In this document: piece after piece, positions 16,461-25,325 of the stretch | How positions within the stretch are numbered: the stretch's first letter is position 1 | Layout of the letters: each line of letters opens with the position of its first letter | DNA from: Variovorax sp. J22G73 | Lineage (GTDB): Bacteria > Pseudomonadota > Gammaproteobacteria > Burkholderiales > Burkholderiaceae_C | Direction of reading: 5' to 3' | NCBI RefSeq assembly: GCF_030317035.1 | Contig: NZ_JASZYK010000014.1 | Coordinates: 62,001 to 126,000, forward strand | DNA length: 64,000 nt | The notes under the pieces: model-generated | What the model was told of the DNA's origin: nothing | Seen by the model: the letters and a program-made list of their open reading frames with translations, nothing else | The model's database searches: none | Translations under genes and position numbers: made by a program

Positions 16461-19400
16461 TCAGGCGCCGGTCGACCCTTGCGTTGCAGGCACCAGCGGC
16501 GCACCGTGCTGGCTGTCGCCGTTCGCCTGCGCCACTTCGTCCTCGTCGCGCCGGTGCGCGATGCGGTACAGCAGCGGCAGCACCAGCAAGGTCAGCGCCG
16601 TCGACGACAGGATGCCGCCGATCACCACCGTCGCCAGCGGCCGCTGCACCTCGGCCCCGGTGCCGGTCGCGATGGCCATCGGCACGAAGCCCAATGACGC
16701 GACCAGCGCCGTCATCAGCACCGGCCGCAGCCGCGTGAGCGCGCCTTCGCGGATGGCCGCGTCCAGCGGCACGCCGTTCTCGCGCAGGTTGCGAATGAAC
16801 GAGATCATCACCAGCCCGTTGAGCACCGCCACGCCCGACAGCGCAATGAAGCCCACGGCCGCCGAGATGGACAGCGGAATGTCGCGCAGCCACAGCGCCA
16901 CGATGCCGCCGGTGAGCGCGAAGGGAATGCCGGTGAACACCAGCAGCCCGTCCTTCAAATTGCCGAACATGGCGAACAGCAGCACGAACACCAGCGCCAG
17001 CGACACCGGCACCACCACCTGCAGCCGCTCGGTGGCCGAGGCCAGGTTCTCGTACTGGCCGCCCCACACGGTCCAGTAGCCGGCGGGAATCTTCACGCCG
17101 CGCAGGGCCTCTTCGGCCTCGGCCACGAAGGAGCCGAGGTCGCGCCCGCGCACGTTGGCGCTCACCACGATGCGGCGCTTGCCGTCTTCGCGGCTCACCT
17201 GGTTGGGGCCCGGCGCAATGTCGAGCGTGGCCACCTCGCCCAGCGGAATGAAGCTGGTGCGCGCGCCATCGGCCCCCGCGCCCTTGGGCAAGGCCACGGG
17301 CAACCGCTTGATGGCCTCCAGGTCGGTGCGCAGGTGCTCGGGCAGCCGCACGATGATGTCGAAGCGCCGGTCGCCGTCGAACAGCGTGCCCGCCTCGCGC
17401 CCGCCCACGGCGATGGAAATCGTGTCCTGCACGTCGCCCACGTTCAGGCCGTAGCGCGCGGTCTTCTGGCGATCGATGTTCACCGTGAGCATCGGCAGGC
17501 CGGTGGTCTGCTCGACCTTCACCTCGGCCGCGCCGGGGATCTTGCCCAGCGCCTGCGACACCTCGGCCGCGGTCTTGTCCAGCACAGCCATGTCGTCGCC
17601 GAAGATCTTCACCGCCACGTCGCTGCGCACGCCCGAGATCAGTTCGTTGAAGCGCAGCTGGATGGGCTGCGAGAACTCGTAGTTGTTGCCCGGCAGCTTC
17701 TCCACCTCTTCCTGCACGGCCGCCAGCAGCTCGGCGCGCGTGCGCCGCGCGCCGCCCTCGGCCACGGGCCATTCGCGCTCGGGCTTGAGCATGATGTAGC
17801 CGTCGGAGATGTTCGGCGGCATCGGGTCGGACGCGATCTCGGCCGTGCCGGTGCGCGCGAACACGCGCTCTATTTCCGGAAACTTCGCCGTCAGCGTGCG
17901 CTCGAGCTGCTTCTGCATGTCCACCGACTGCGTGAGGCTGGTGCCCGGAATGCGCAGCGCCTGGATGGCGAAGTCGCCCTCGCTCAGGCTGGGCACGAAC
18001 TCCGTGCCCAGCCGCGTGGCCAGCAGGCCCGACAGCAGCACCGCCACCACCGCGGTGGTGATGACCAGCGGCTTGGCGTTCATCACGCGCGCCAGCAGCG
18101 GCGAGTAGCCGCGCTTGGCCCACAGCATGAGGCGGTTCTCCTTCTCGCCGACCTTGTTGCCGATGAACAGCGCCACGGCCGCGGGAATGAAGGTGATCGA
18201 CAAGATCATCGCGCCCAGCAGCGCGATCACCACCGTGAACGCCATCGGGTGGAACAGCTTGCCCTCCACGCCCGTGAGCGCAAAGATCGGCAGGTACACG
18301 ATCATGATGATCAGCTGGCCGAACAGCAGCGGGCGCCTGGCCTCCTGCGAGGCCGCGAACACCTCGTGGAAGCGCTCGCTGCGCGTCAGCGGCCGCCCGA
18401 GCCTGGCCTGCGCATGGGCCAGCCGCCGCACGCAGTTCTCCACGATCACCACCGCCCCGTCGACGATGATGCCGAAGTCCAGCGCGCCCAGGCTCATGAG
18501 GTTGGCGCTGACCTTCTGGTTCACCATGCCGGTGAAGGTGAAGAGCATCGACAGCGGAATCACCAGCGCCGTGATGAGCGCCGCGCGGATGTTGCCTAGG
18601 AACAGGAACAGCACCGCGATGACCAGCACGGCGCCCTCGAACAGGTTCTTCTTCACCGTGGCGATGGCCTTGTCGACCAGCACCGTGCGGTCGTACACCG
18701 TGACGGCCTTCACGCCCGCGGGCAGCGTGCGGTTGACCTCCTGCATCTTCCTGTCGACGGCCTGCGACACGGTGCGGCTGTTTTCGCCGATGAGCATGAA
18801 CACCGTGCCCAGCACCACCTCGCGGCCGTTGTCGGTGGCGGCGCCCGTGCGCAGCTCCTGGCCGATGCCGACCTCGGCCACGTCCTGCACGCGCAACGGA
18901 ACCCCGCCGGCATTGCCCAAAATGACGTTGCCGATGTCTTGCGCCGACTTCACCTGTCCCGGCGCGCGAATGAGGTACTGCTCGCCGCGCTTCTCGATGT
19001 AGCCCGCGCCCACGTTGGCGTTGTTGCGCTCCAGCGCGGTGACCAGGTCGGTCATGGTCAGGCCGTGGGCCAGCAGCTTGGCCGGGTCGGGCGCGATCTG
19101 GAATTCCTTGGCGTAGCCGCCGATGGAGTTGATCTCGGTCACGCCCGCCACGTTGCGCAGCTGCGGCTTGATGATCCAGTCCTGGATCTCGCGCAGGTCC
19201 GTGGGCGAGTAGGGCTTGCCGTCGGGCTTTCTCGCGCCGTCTTCGGCCTCCACGGTCCAGAGGTAGATCTCGCCCAGCCCGGTCGAAATGGGCCCGATCA
19301 CCGGCGAGATGCCGCCGGGCATGCTCTCGCGCGCCGACTGGATGCGCTCGTTGACCAGCTGCCGCGCAAAGTAGATGTCGGTGCCGTCCTTGAAGATCAC

Positions 19401-19682
19401 CGTCACCTGCGACAGGCCGTAGCGCGAGAGCGAGCGCGTCTGCTGCAGCCCGGGCAGGCCGGCCATGACGGTCTCTATGGGGTACGTCACGCGCTGTTCT
19501 GTTTCCAGCGGGGAGTAGCCGGGCGTGGCGGTGTTGATCTGCACCTGCACGTTGGTGATGTCGGGCACGGCGTCGATGGGCAGCTTCTGGTAGCTGTAGA
19601 TGCCCAGGGCCGCCATGCCGAGCACGGCGAGCAGCACGAGCCAGCGCTGCGCGATGGAAAAACCGATGATGCGTTCGAACAT
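16461..19682 (-). CDS. czcA: Heavy-metal efflux RND pump CzcA (HME1 type)
   Basis: 1073 residues, full length for an HME-RND pump, with twelve predicted membrane helices and two large periplasmic loops. The fourth-helix motif is DFGIIVDGAVVIVEN at residues 402-416, so the proton-relay acids D402, D408 and E415 are all present. This is the Co/Zn/Cd (HME1) signature rather than that of the CusA copper/silver pumps. It drives metal export from the periplasm across the outer membrane with CzcB and CzcC, encoded upstream in the same operon; 9 bases separate it from czcB. Confidence 0.95.
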   Translation of the reverse strand: MFERIIGFSIAQRWLVLLAVLGMAALGIYSYQKLPIDAVPDITNVQVQINTATPGYSPLETEQRVTYPIETVMAGLPGLQQTRSLSRYGLSQVTVIFKDGTDIYFARQLVNERIQSARESMPGGISPVIGPISTGLGEIYLWTVEAEDGARKPDGKPYSPTDLREIQDWIIKPQLRNVAGVTEINSIGGYAKEFQIAPDPAKLLAHGLTMTDLVTALERNNANVGAGYIEKRGEQYLIRAPGQVKSAQDIGNVILGNAGGVPLRVQDVAEVGIGQELRTGAATDNGREVVLGTVFMLIGENSRTVSQAVDRKMQEVNRTLPAGVKAVTVYDRTVLVDKAIATVKKNLFEGAVLVIAVLFLFLGNIRAALITALVIPLSMLFTFTGMVNQKVSANLMSLGALDFGIIVDGAVVIVENCVRRLAHAQARLGRPLTRSERFHEVFAASQEARRPLLFGQLIIMIVYLPIFALTGVEGKLFHPMAFTVVIALLGAMILSITFIPAAVALFIGNKVGEKENRLMLWAKRGYSPLLARVMNAKPLVITTAVVAVLLSGLLATRLGTEFVPSLSEGDFAIQALRIPGTSLTQSVDMQKQLERTLTAKFPEIERVFARTGTAEIASDPMPPNISDGYIMLKPEREWPVAEGGARRTRAELLAAVQEEVEKLPGNNYEFSQPIQLRFNELISGVRSDVAVKIFGDDMAVLDKTAAEVSQALGKIPGAAEVKVEQTTGLPMLTVNIDRQKTARYGLNVGDVQDTISIAVGGREAGTLFDGDRRFDIIVRLPEHLRTDLEAIKRLPVALPKGAGADGARTSFIPLGEVATLDIAPGPNQVSREDGKRRIVVSANVRGRDLGSFVAEAEEALRGVKIPAGYWTVWGGQYENLASATERLQVVVPVSLALVFVLLFAMFGNLKDGLLVFTGIPFALTGGIVALWLRDIPLSISAAVGFIALSGVAVLNGLVMISFIRNLRENGVPLDAAIREGALTRLRPVLMTALVASLGFVPMAIATGTGAEVQRPLATVVIGGILSSTALTLLVLPLLYRIAHRRDEDEVAQANGDSQHGAPLVPATQGSTGA

Positions 19683-19691
19683 GCGGCGTCC

Positions 19692-21119
19692 TCAGTGCGT
19701 GTGCGTGGCCGAGCTCTTGCCCTGCTGCGACTTCACGACGAAGCTGCCGTTGGCGGCATGGCTGGCGCCAGGCGCCAGGCCGCCGACGATCTCCACGCGC
19801 CGGCCGTCGCTGCGCCCCGTCTGCACGTGCTGCGGCATGAAGCCGCCGGGCACGCGCAGGAACACGGTGGGCTTGCCTTCCACCGTCTGTATCGCCTCGG
19901 CGGACACCGTCACGGGCGCGTCGGTCTCGGAAGCCACCAGCTCGACGTTCACGAACAGCCCCGGGCGCCAGATGCGCTGCGGGTTGGTCAGCGTGACGCG
20001 GGCGGTGGCGGTGCGCGTCTGCGCGCCGATGAGCGAGCCCACGTAAGACACCTTGCCGCTGGCCGTCTGCTCGAAGGCGCTGGAGCGGATGGTCACCGGC
20101 TCGCCGATGCGCACCAGGTTCAGCTGGTTGGCGGCCACGCTGATCTCCGCCCACACGCTCGACAGGTCGGAAATGGTGAACACGTTGACGTCTTCCTTCA
20201 CCGACTCGCCCAGCGAGATGTGCTTTTCGACCACCATGCCGTCGAAGGGCGCGCGCAGCTCGTAGCGCCCGAGCGCGGCCGAGCCCGGCGTGGCGCCCAG
20301 CGCCAGCAGCTTCTGGTTGGCGTTGGCCACTTCGATGCGCGCCTCCTGCATGGCCTGCTCGGCCTGCAGGTAGTCCTGCTGCGGGGAAATCTTTTCTTCC
20401 CACAGCTTCTTCTCGCGCTCGTAGGTGGTGCGGGCCAGCGCGAGCCGGCGCTGCGCCGACTGCAGGGCGCTGCGCTGCTCCGACAACGACGGGCTCGACA
20501 GCACGGCCAGTACCTGGCCGCGCTTGACCTCCTGTCCCAGGTTGGCCGACACGCTGTCGACCACGCCTGCCACGCGCGGCACCACGTGGGCGGTGCGGTC
20601 TTCGTTGAACCTGATCTCGCCGGGCAGCTGCAGCGCGTTCCTGATGCGGGCCGGGCCGGCGCCTTCGATGGTGATGTCGGCGGCCTTGAGTTGCGCGTCG
20701 GTGAAGGGGATCTTTTCTTCGCCTTCGCTGTGTTCCTTGTGTTCCCTGGGCTCATTGCTGCCGGCGGAGGCGGCGGCGGTCTTGCCCTCTGCCTCGGCCT
20801 TTGGCTTGCCTTCTTCGTGATGCTCCTTGTCGCCGTGGCCGGCCGCCTCTTCATGACCGTGGCTGTGGTCGTGGTCCTTGGTTTCTTGCTTGGCCGCTGT
20901 CGGCTTGGCGGCCTCATTGCCGTGGGCGTCCCCTTCTTCGTGGTGCTCGCCGTCCCCATGGCCCGCGGCCTCGGAATGGCCGCTCGCCGCGGGCTTGGAA
21001 GGCGAGGTCCGCAGGATCAGCGCGCCCGCGCCGATGCCCAATGCGAGGACCACCGCGATAGCGATCCACTGCTTCTTGCCGACGCGCTCGGCCACGGTGT
21101 TGCGTTCTTGTGCGTTCAT
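19692..21119 (-). CDS. czcB: RND periplasmic adaptor CzcB, with histidine-rich N-terminus
   Basis: 475 residues. One N-terminal hydrophobic anchor (about residues 15-35) is followed by a metal-binding stretch at about 40-110 made of His/Asp/Glu repeats (GHGDGEHHEEG, DHDHSHGHEE, GHGDKEHHEEG). After that come the membrane-fusion-protein parts: a beta-barrel/lipoyl core with VVPRVAGVVDSV, a long helical hairpin and the RAPFDGMVVEKHISLGESV half motif. It links CzcA to CzcC and probably delivers metal. The His-rich segment is longer and more repetitive than in many CzcB proteins. Confidence 0.94.
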   Translation of the reverse strand: MNAQERNTVAERVGKKQWIAIAVVLALGIGAGALILRTSPSKPAASGHSEAAGHGDGEHHEEGDAHGNEAAKPTAAKQETKDHDHSHGHEEAAGHGDKEHHEEGKPKAEAEGKTAAASAGSNEPREHKEHSEGEEKIPFTDAQLKAADITIEGAGPARIRNALQLPGEIRFNEDRTAHVVPRVAGVVDSVSANLGQEVKRGQVLAVLSSPSLSEQRSALQSAQRRLALARTTYEREKKLWEEKISPQQDYLQAEQAMQEARIEVANANQKLLALGATPGSAALGRYELRAPFDGMVVEKHISLGESVKEDVNVFTISDLSSVWAEISVAANQLNLVRIGEPVTIRSSAFEQTASGKVSYVGSLIGAQTRTATARVTLTNPQRIWRPGLFVNVELVASETDAPVTVSAEAIQTVEGKPTVFLRVPGGFMPQHVQTGRSDGRRVEIVGGLAPGASHAANGSFVVKSQQGKSSATHTH

Positions 21120-21139
21120 GGTGTGTGGAGTTCGTTGGG

Positions 21140-22564
21140 TCAGCGCGCGACGGGCGACGCGGGCAAGGTGGCGGACGGAGTGGCAGCCGAGGTGCCGTGA
21201 GGCGCGGCGAGCGCGACGTCATCGCCCTCGCGCCCCAGCAGCCGGTCGAGTTCGCCGGCAGCGCGGTGCGCGTCGGCCAGCGCCAGCAGGTACTGCGCAC
21301 GCACCTGGAACAGCGTGCGTTGCGCGTCCAGCGCCTCCAGGAAGCTGAACTTGCCCAGCTCGAAGCCCTTGGTCGCGGCCTTGTAGGCAGTCTCGGCGCC
21401 GGGCAGCGCGTCGCGCTGCAGCGTCTGGGCGGTGGCTCGCGCGGAGCGCAGGCGCTCGGTGGCCTGGGCCACGTCGGCGCCCAGCTGCAGCTCGGCGGCG
21501 GCGAGCTCGTCGCGCGCCTTCTCTTCGCGGCTCAAGGCCTCGGCCACGTTGCCGCGGTTGCTGTCGAAGATCGGCAGCGGAATCGACAGGCCCACCACCA
21601 CCTGGTTGCGCCGGCCGCCGCCGGTCTCGCCCTCGGACGAAGGCACGCGCTTGGCGCCCAGCGACACCGTCACGTCAGGAATGCGCCTGGCCTGCTCCAG
21701 GTCGGACAGCGCACGGCGCCGCTCGACTTCGAGCCTGGCCTGCCGCACGACGGGCGCATCCGCAAGCCGGCCCAGGAGGTCGCCATCCGATGCCATGCCG
21801 GGCAGCTGGTCGACCGCGCCGTCCACCCGCGTGAAGCGCGGCGCCGGGTTGCCCCACAGCGCGGCGAGCTGCTGGCGCGCCGAACGCAGCGTGCCTTCGG
21901 CCTGCAGCAGCTCGACGCGAATGCCCGCCTCGGCCACGCGCGCGCGGGTTTCCTCCAGCGGCGAGACCTTGCCAGCGGCCACGCGGTTCTCCGCGGCGCG
22001 CGTGCCCGCTTGCGCGAGCCCCACCGAATCCTGCGCGAGGCGCAGGCGCTCCTGCGCGGTCAGCACCTCGAAGAAGGCGGTGACGGTGGCGGCGCGAATG
22101 TCGGCGCGGCGCGCGGCCAGTGCCGAAGCCGCCTGGTCGCGCGCGCGCTCGGCCGCCGTGACACGTGCGGCGCGCTTGCCGCCCAGCTCGATGGGCTGGC
22201 TCAGTTGCAGCGTGGTGGTGCGGTTGTCGCGGCGCAGGTCTTCCACCTGCGCGTCGAGCGTGGGGTTGGGCCAGGCGCCGGCCTGCACGATGGCGGCTTC
22301 GGTGGCGTCCTGCTCGCGCGACGCGGCGCGCAGGCCGGGGTTGGCCTGCAGCGCCAGGGCGAGCGCGGCCTGCAGGTTCAGCGCGCCGGCGGGCTCCAGC
22401 GTGCGAACAGGCGAGGGAGGCGGCGAGGAAGACGGCGATGAGGACGCCGAGGATGACAAGTGGGTGCCGGCGGCAGTGTCGCCCTGTGCGAACTGCGTGG
22501 TCTGTGAAAAAGCCGGGGGCGCCGCCATGGCCAATGCGGCCAGCGGCACGAAGAGCGTGCGCAT
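21140..22564 (-). CDS. czcC: Outer-membrane efflux channel CzcC (TolC family)
   Basis: 474 residues with a signal peptide (MRTLFVPLAALAMAAPPAFS) and the two-fold TolC repeat. Each half has the long coiled-coil helices rich in Ala, Glu, Arg and Leu; the first starts LNLQAALALALQANPGLRAASREQD and the second is near QVVVGLSIPLPIFDSNRGNVAEALSR. It forms the outer-membrane exit duct of the CzcCBA pump. A serine-rich low-complexity stretch (SSSASSSPSSSPPPSP) sits between signal and first repeat. It lies 20 bases upstream of czcB. Confidence 0.93.
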   Translation of the reverse strand: MRTLFVPLAALAMAAPPAFSQTTQFAQGDTAAGTHLSSSASSSPSSSPPPSPVRTLEPAGALNLQAALALALQANPGLRAASREQDATEAAIVQAGAWPNPTLDAQVEDLRRDNRTTTLQLSQPIELGGKRAARVTAAERARDQAASALAARRADIRAATVTAFFEVLTAQERLRLAQDSVGLAQAGTRAAENRVAAGKVSPLEETRARVAEAGIRVELLQAEGTLRSARQQLAALWGNPAPRFTRVDGAVDQLPGMASDGDLLGRLADAPVVRQARLEVERRRALSDLEQARRIPDVTVSLGAKRVPSSEGETGGGRRNQVVVGLSIPLPIFDSNRGNVAEALSREEKARDELAAAELQLGADVAQATERLRSARATAQTLQRDALPGAETAYKAATKGFELGKFSFLEALDAQRTLFQVRAQYLLALADAHRAAGELDRLLGREGDDVALAAPHGTSAATPSATLPASPVAR

Positions 22565-22662
22565 CGAATTCTCCTGGGTTGCAAAACAACGGACGGACGA
22601 ATTCGGCGAGAAAAGCTCAGCTGACGATGAAGATCAGAAGGTGCGTGGGTTCTCTCGCCGAA

Positions 22663-23037
22663 TCAACGGGCGAGAGACCAGTCGGGCCGCACGGGCACGT
22701 CGGCGATGTGCGAGGCGAAGCGTTCCTGCGCTGCCACGCGAAGGGCCTGCGCCGTGCGCGCGACCGCCGGGGCCGGCGCGGTGGAGGCATCGGCGTGCTG
22801 CGCCCAGCCCGCGTGGCAGACCGCGCAGTCGCCGACCACGGCGTTGGGCTGGGTGCTGGAATTTTTCTGCGCACCCTCGCCGCTGTGGCTGCGGTCGGTG
22901 CCGCGGCCTTCGTTCTCGTGGTGGCCCCAGTGCTCGGGCTGGGTGTCCCGCTCGTGCTGGCAATACGCCGATGCCGCGGCCCAGCTGAGCTGGAGCGGCA
23001 GGAGGGCGAGCAGGAAGATGAGGAGCCAGCGGCGCAT
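22663..23037 (-). CDS. czcI: CzcI-like periplasmic metal-responsive protein
   Basis: 124 residues from the ATG at 23037, which begins a good signal peptide (MRRWLLIFLLALLPLQLSWA). The mature part opens AYCQHERDTQPEHWGHHENEG and later has GDCAVCHAGWAQHAD, a His/Cys pattern typical of CzcI in Cupriavidus. CzcI precedes czcCBA and is thought to affect its regulation; its mechanism is not settled. First gene of the operon, divergent from czcR, 98 bases before czcC. Confidence 0.82.
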   Translation of the reverse strand: MRRWLLIFLLALLPLQLSWAAASAYCQHERDTQPEHWGHHENEGRGTDRSHSGEGAQKNSSTQPNAVVGDCAVCHAGWAQHADASTAPAPAVARTAQALRVAAQERFASHIADVPVRPDWSLAR

Positions 23038-23150
23038 GGAGGCAAAAAGTATATCGAGCGCCTTCGGCGCGGCCGTCGGGCAAAAGCCCTGCCACTGGCA
23101 GGCCCAGCGCAATGTATGACGCCGTGCCGGGCTTTTGTCCGTCAATAGGA

Positions 23151-23164
23151 TTACTAATTCGTAA
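23151..23164. promoter_or_regulatory. TTAC-N6-GTAA dyad, putative CzcR operator
   Basis: A TTAC-N6-GTAA dyad (spacer TAATTC), with extra symmetry GGATTAC versus GTAACC, lies in the 162-base gap between the divergent czcI and czcR starts. Similar dyads precede copper and zinc two-component operons. The position suits control of both directions by the response regulator encoded next door. This is inference; no other clear dyad is seen in the gap. Confidence 0.55.
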
Positions 23165-23199
23165 CCGCCGTAGTAAAAGCGCTTCGATACCATCTATCA

Positions 23200-23877
23200 A
23201 TGCGAATTCTTGTGATTGAAGATGAGCCCAAACTCGGTGATTACCTCAAAAAGGGACTCGAAGAGAACGGTTACGTGGTGGATATCGCCCGCGACGGCAT
23301 CGAAGGAAAGTACCTGGCGACAGAGGGCGACTACGCGCTGGTGCTGCTCGACGTGATGCTCCCGGGCATCGACGGCTTTTCGGTGTTGCAGGCCATTCGC
23401 CGGACCAAGAACGTGCCGGTGCTGGTGCTGACCGCGCGCGACAAGGTCGAAGACCGCGTGCAGGGGCTGCAGCAGGGGGCGGACGACTACCTGGTCAAGC
23501 CCTTCTCCTTTTCCGAACTGCTGGCGCGTGTGCAGGCGCTGCTGCGCCGTGGCAAGCCGCAGGAGTCGACCCAGCTGCGCCTGGCCGACCTGGAGGTCGA
23601 CCTCATCAGCCGCAAGTGCATGCGCAACCGCACGCGGCTCGACCTCACGGCCAAGGAGTTCACGCTGCTGGTGGTGCTGCTGCGAAGGCGCGGGCAGATC
23701 CTGTCGCGCACCACGCTCGCCGAGCAGGTGTGGGACATGAACTTCGACAGCGACACCAACGTGGTCGAGGTGGCCATCCGCCGCCTGCGCAGCAAGATCG
23801 ACGACCCCTTCGACGTGAAGCTGCTGCACACGGTGCGCGGCATGGGCTACGTGCTGGAGGACCGGTCCTGGGCATGA
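23200..23877 (+). CDS. czcR: Heavy-metal response regulator CzcR (OmpR/PhoB family)
   Basis: 225 residues. The receiver domain is complete: EDEPKLGDYL at the acidic pocket, phosphoacceptor Asp in LVLLDVMLPGIDGF at about residue 51, and the switch Lys in DYLVKPFSFSEL. The C-terminal winged helix has LTAKEFTLL and VDVAIRRLR-like elements (VVEVAIRRLRSKIDDPF). It belongs to the heavy-metal CopR/CzcR/IrlR branch. It should activate the divergent czcICBA operon on metal stress. Its stop overlaps the czcS start (ATGA). Confidence 0.94.
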   Translation: MRILVIEDEPKLGDYLKKGLEENGYVVDIARDGIEGKYLATEGDYALVLLDVMLPGIDGFSVLQAIRRTKNVPVLVLTARDKVEDRVQGLQQGADDYLVKPFSFSELLARVQALLRRGKPQESTQLRLADLEVDLISRKCMRNRTRLDLTAKEFTLLVVLLRRRGQILSRTTLAEQVWDMNFDSDTNVVEVAIRRLRSKIDDPFDVKLLHTVRGMGYVLEDRSWA

Positions 23878-25265
23878 CCGTGGCAGGCGCGCCGGCACAA
23901 GCCCAGGCAGGCAAGCGCACGAGCACGGGCACGGCGCGCGCGCATTCGCTGCAGCGCCGCCTCTCGCTGTGGTTCGCCGTGCAGACGCTGTTCGGCCTGA
24001 GCGTGGTGTGCCTGGCGGTGTACCTGGTCACGGCCTGGAGCTTCGGCCAGAAGCAGGAAGACGAGCTCGACCAGAAGGCCGTGCTGGTGCGCCACCTGCT
24101 GCAGGAGGCCGAGAAAGGCGGCGACCTGGTCTTCTTGCGGCACAAGCTGGATGACTTCTTCTCCATGCAGGACGAGGTGTCGCTGCGAATTTCGCATGCC
24201 GGGCGCGAGCTGTTCCGCTCGGCCGCCGCGCCCGACGGCCACTGGATGCGCCGCGACCTCGAGGTGCCATGGACGCAGGGCGGCACGACCACGCCGCTGT
24301 CGGTGCAGCTGGGCGTGAACATGGCGCAGGAGGCGCGGCTGCTGCAGCGCCTGGCGTGGACGCTGCTGGGCGCCGTGGTGCTGGGCACCGCGCTGGTCTC
24401 GCTCACGGGCATGTGGCTGGTGCGGCGCGGCCTGCGCCCGCTGAGGGCGCTGGCCGACCGCACCGCCGCCATGGCGCCTGATAAAGACAACCCGCCCATC
24501 GACGCCATGGCCTTCGCCGAAGAGCTGCGCCCGTGGATCACGCAGTTCAACGCCCTGCTGCTGCGGGTGCAGCGCGCCTACGTGCAACTGGAGGCCTTCA
24601 ATGCCGACGTGGCGCACGAGCTGCGCACGCCGCTGGCCAACCTGCGCGGCTCCACCGAGCTGGCGCTCACGCGGCCGCGCAGCAACGAGGAGCTGCAGAC
24701 GGTGCTCGCGTCGAACATGGAAGAGATCGGGCGGCTGTCGGGCATCGTCACCGACATGCTGTTTTTGTCGCAGGCCGAGCGTGGCGTGCCGGTGCGCACG
24801 CGCGCCGCCGCCAGCCTGGCGGTGCAGGCGGCCGATGTCATCGACTTCTACGACGCGATGCTCGAAGAGGCCGGGCTGCGCGCCGAAGTGCAGGGCGACG
24901 CCACCGCCGACGTGGACGCCGCGCTGATTCGGCGCGCGCTGTTCAACCTGCTGGGCAATGCGATCCGCTTCGCGGCGCCGGCATCGACGCTGCGCATCGA
25001 GATCGGCGAGCAGTCAGCTCAAGACGGCGCGGGCGAATTCGCCGTGACCGTGGTCAACCAGGGCGAGCCCATCGACCCGGCCGCCCTGCCCCGCCTGTTC
25101 GAGCGCTTCTACCGCGCCGCGCACGCGCGCGACGGCTCCACGCGGCACCACGGCCTGGGGCTGTCCATCGTGGAGGCCATTGCGCGCATGCATGGCGGGC
25201 GCGTGTTCGCGGCGAGCCAGGGCGGCGAGACGCGCATCGGCTTCACGGTGCGGCGCGGCGCTTGA
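23874..25265 (+). CDS. czcS: Heavy-metal sensor histidine kinase CzcS
   Basis: 463 residues. Two membrane helices (about 30-55 and 165-190) enclose a periplasmic sensor of about 110 residues. A HAMP domain follows, then HisKA with the phosphoacceptor in FNADVAHELRTPLANLRGS (about residue 248), an N box NLLGNAIRFA, and a G box HHGLGLSIVEAIARMHGG. It belongs to the CopS/CzcS/IrlS heavy-metal kinases. The start ATG at 23874 overlaps the czcR stop, indicating translational coupling. The ligand is likely periplasmic Zn, Cd or Co, inferred from the target operon. Confidence 0.93.
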   Translation: MTVAGAPAQAQAGKRTSTGTARAHSLQRRLSLWFAVQTLFGLSVVCLAVYLVTAWSFGQKQEDELDQKAVLVRHLLQEAEKGGDLVFLRHKLDDFFSMQDEVSLRISHAGRELFRSAAAPDGHWMRRDLEVPWTQGGTTTPLSVQLGVNMAQEARLLQRLAWTLLGAVVLGTALVSLTGMWLVRRGLRPLRALADRTAAMAPDKDNPPIDAMAFAEELRPWITQFNALLLRVQRAYVQLEAFNADVAHELRTPLANLRGSTELALTRPRSNEELQTVLASNMEEIGRLSGIVTDMLFLSQAERGVPVRTRAAASLAVQAADVIDFYDAMLEEAGLRAEVQGDATADVDAALIRRALFNLLGNAIRFAAPASTLRIEIGEQSAQDGAGEFAVTVVNQGEPIDPAALPRLFERFYRAAHARDGSTRHHGLGLSIVEAIARMHGGRVFAASQGGETRIGFTVRRGA

Positions 25266-25325
25266 GCCTCGTTTGGGCGGCGGCCCGCAGCGCCGCTGCT
25301 CAGACCCGTGGCTGTTCAGGACTGT

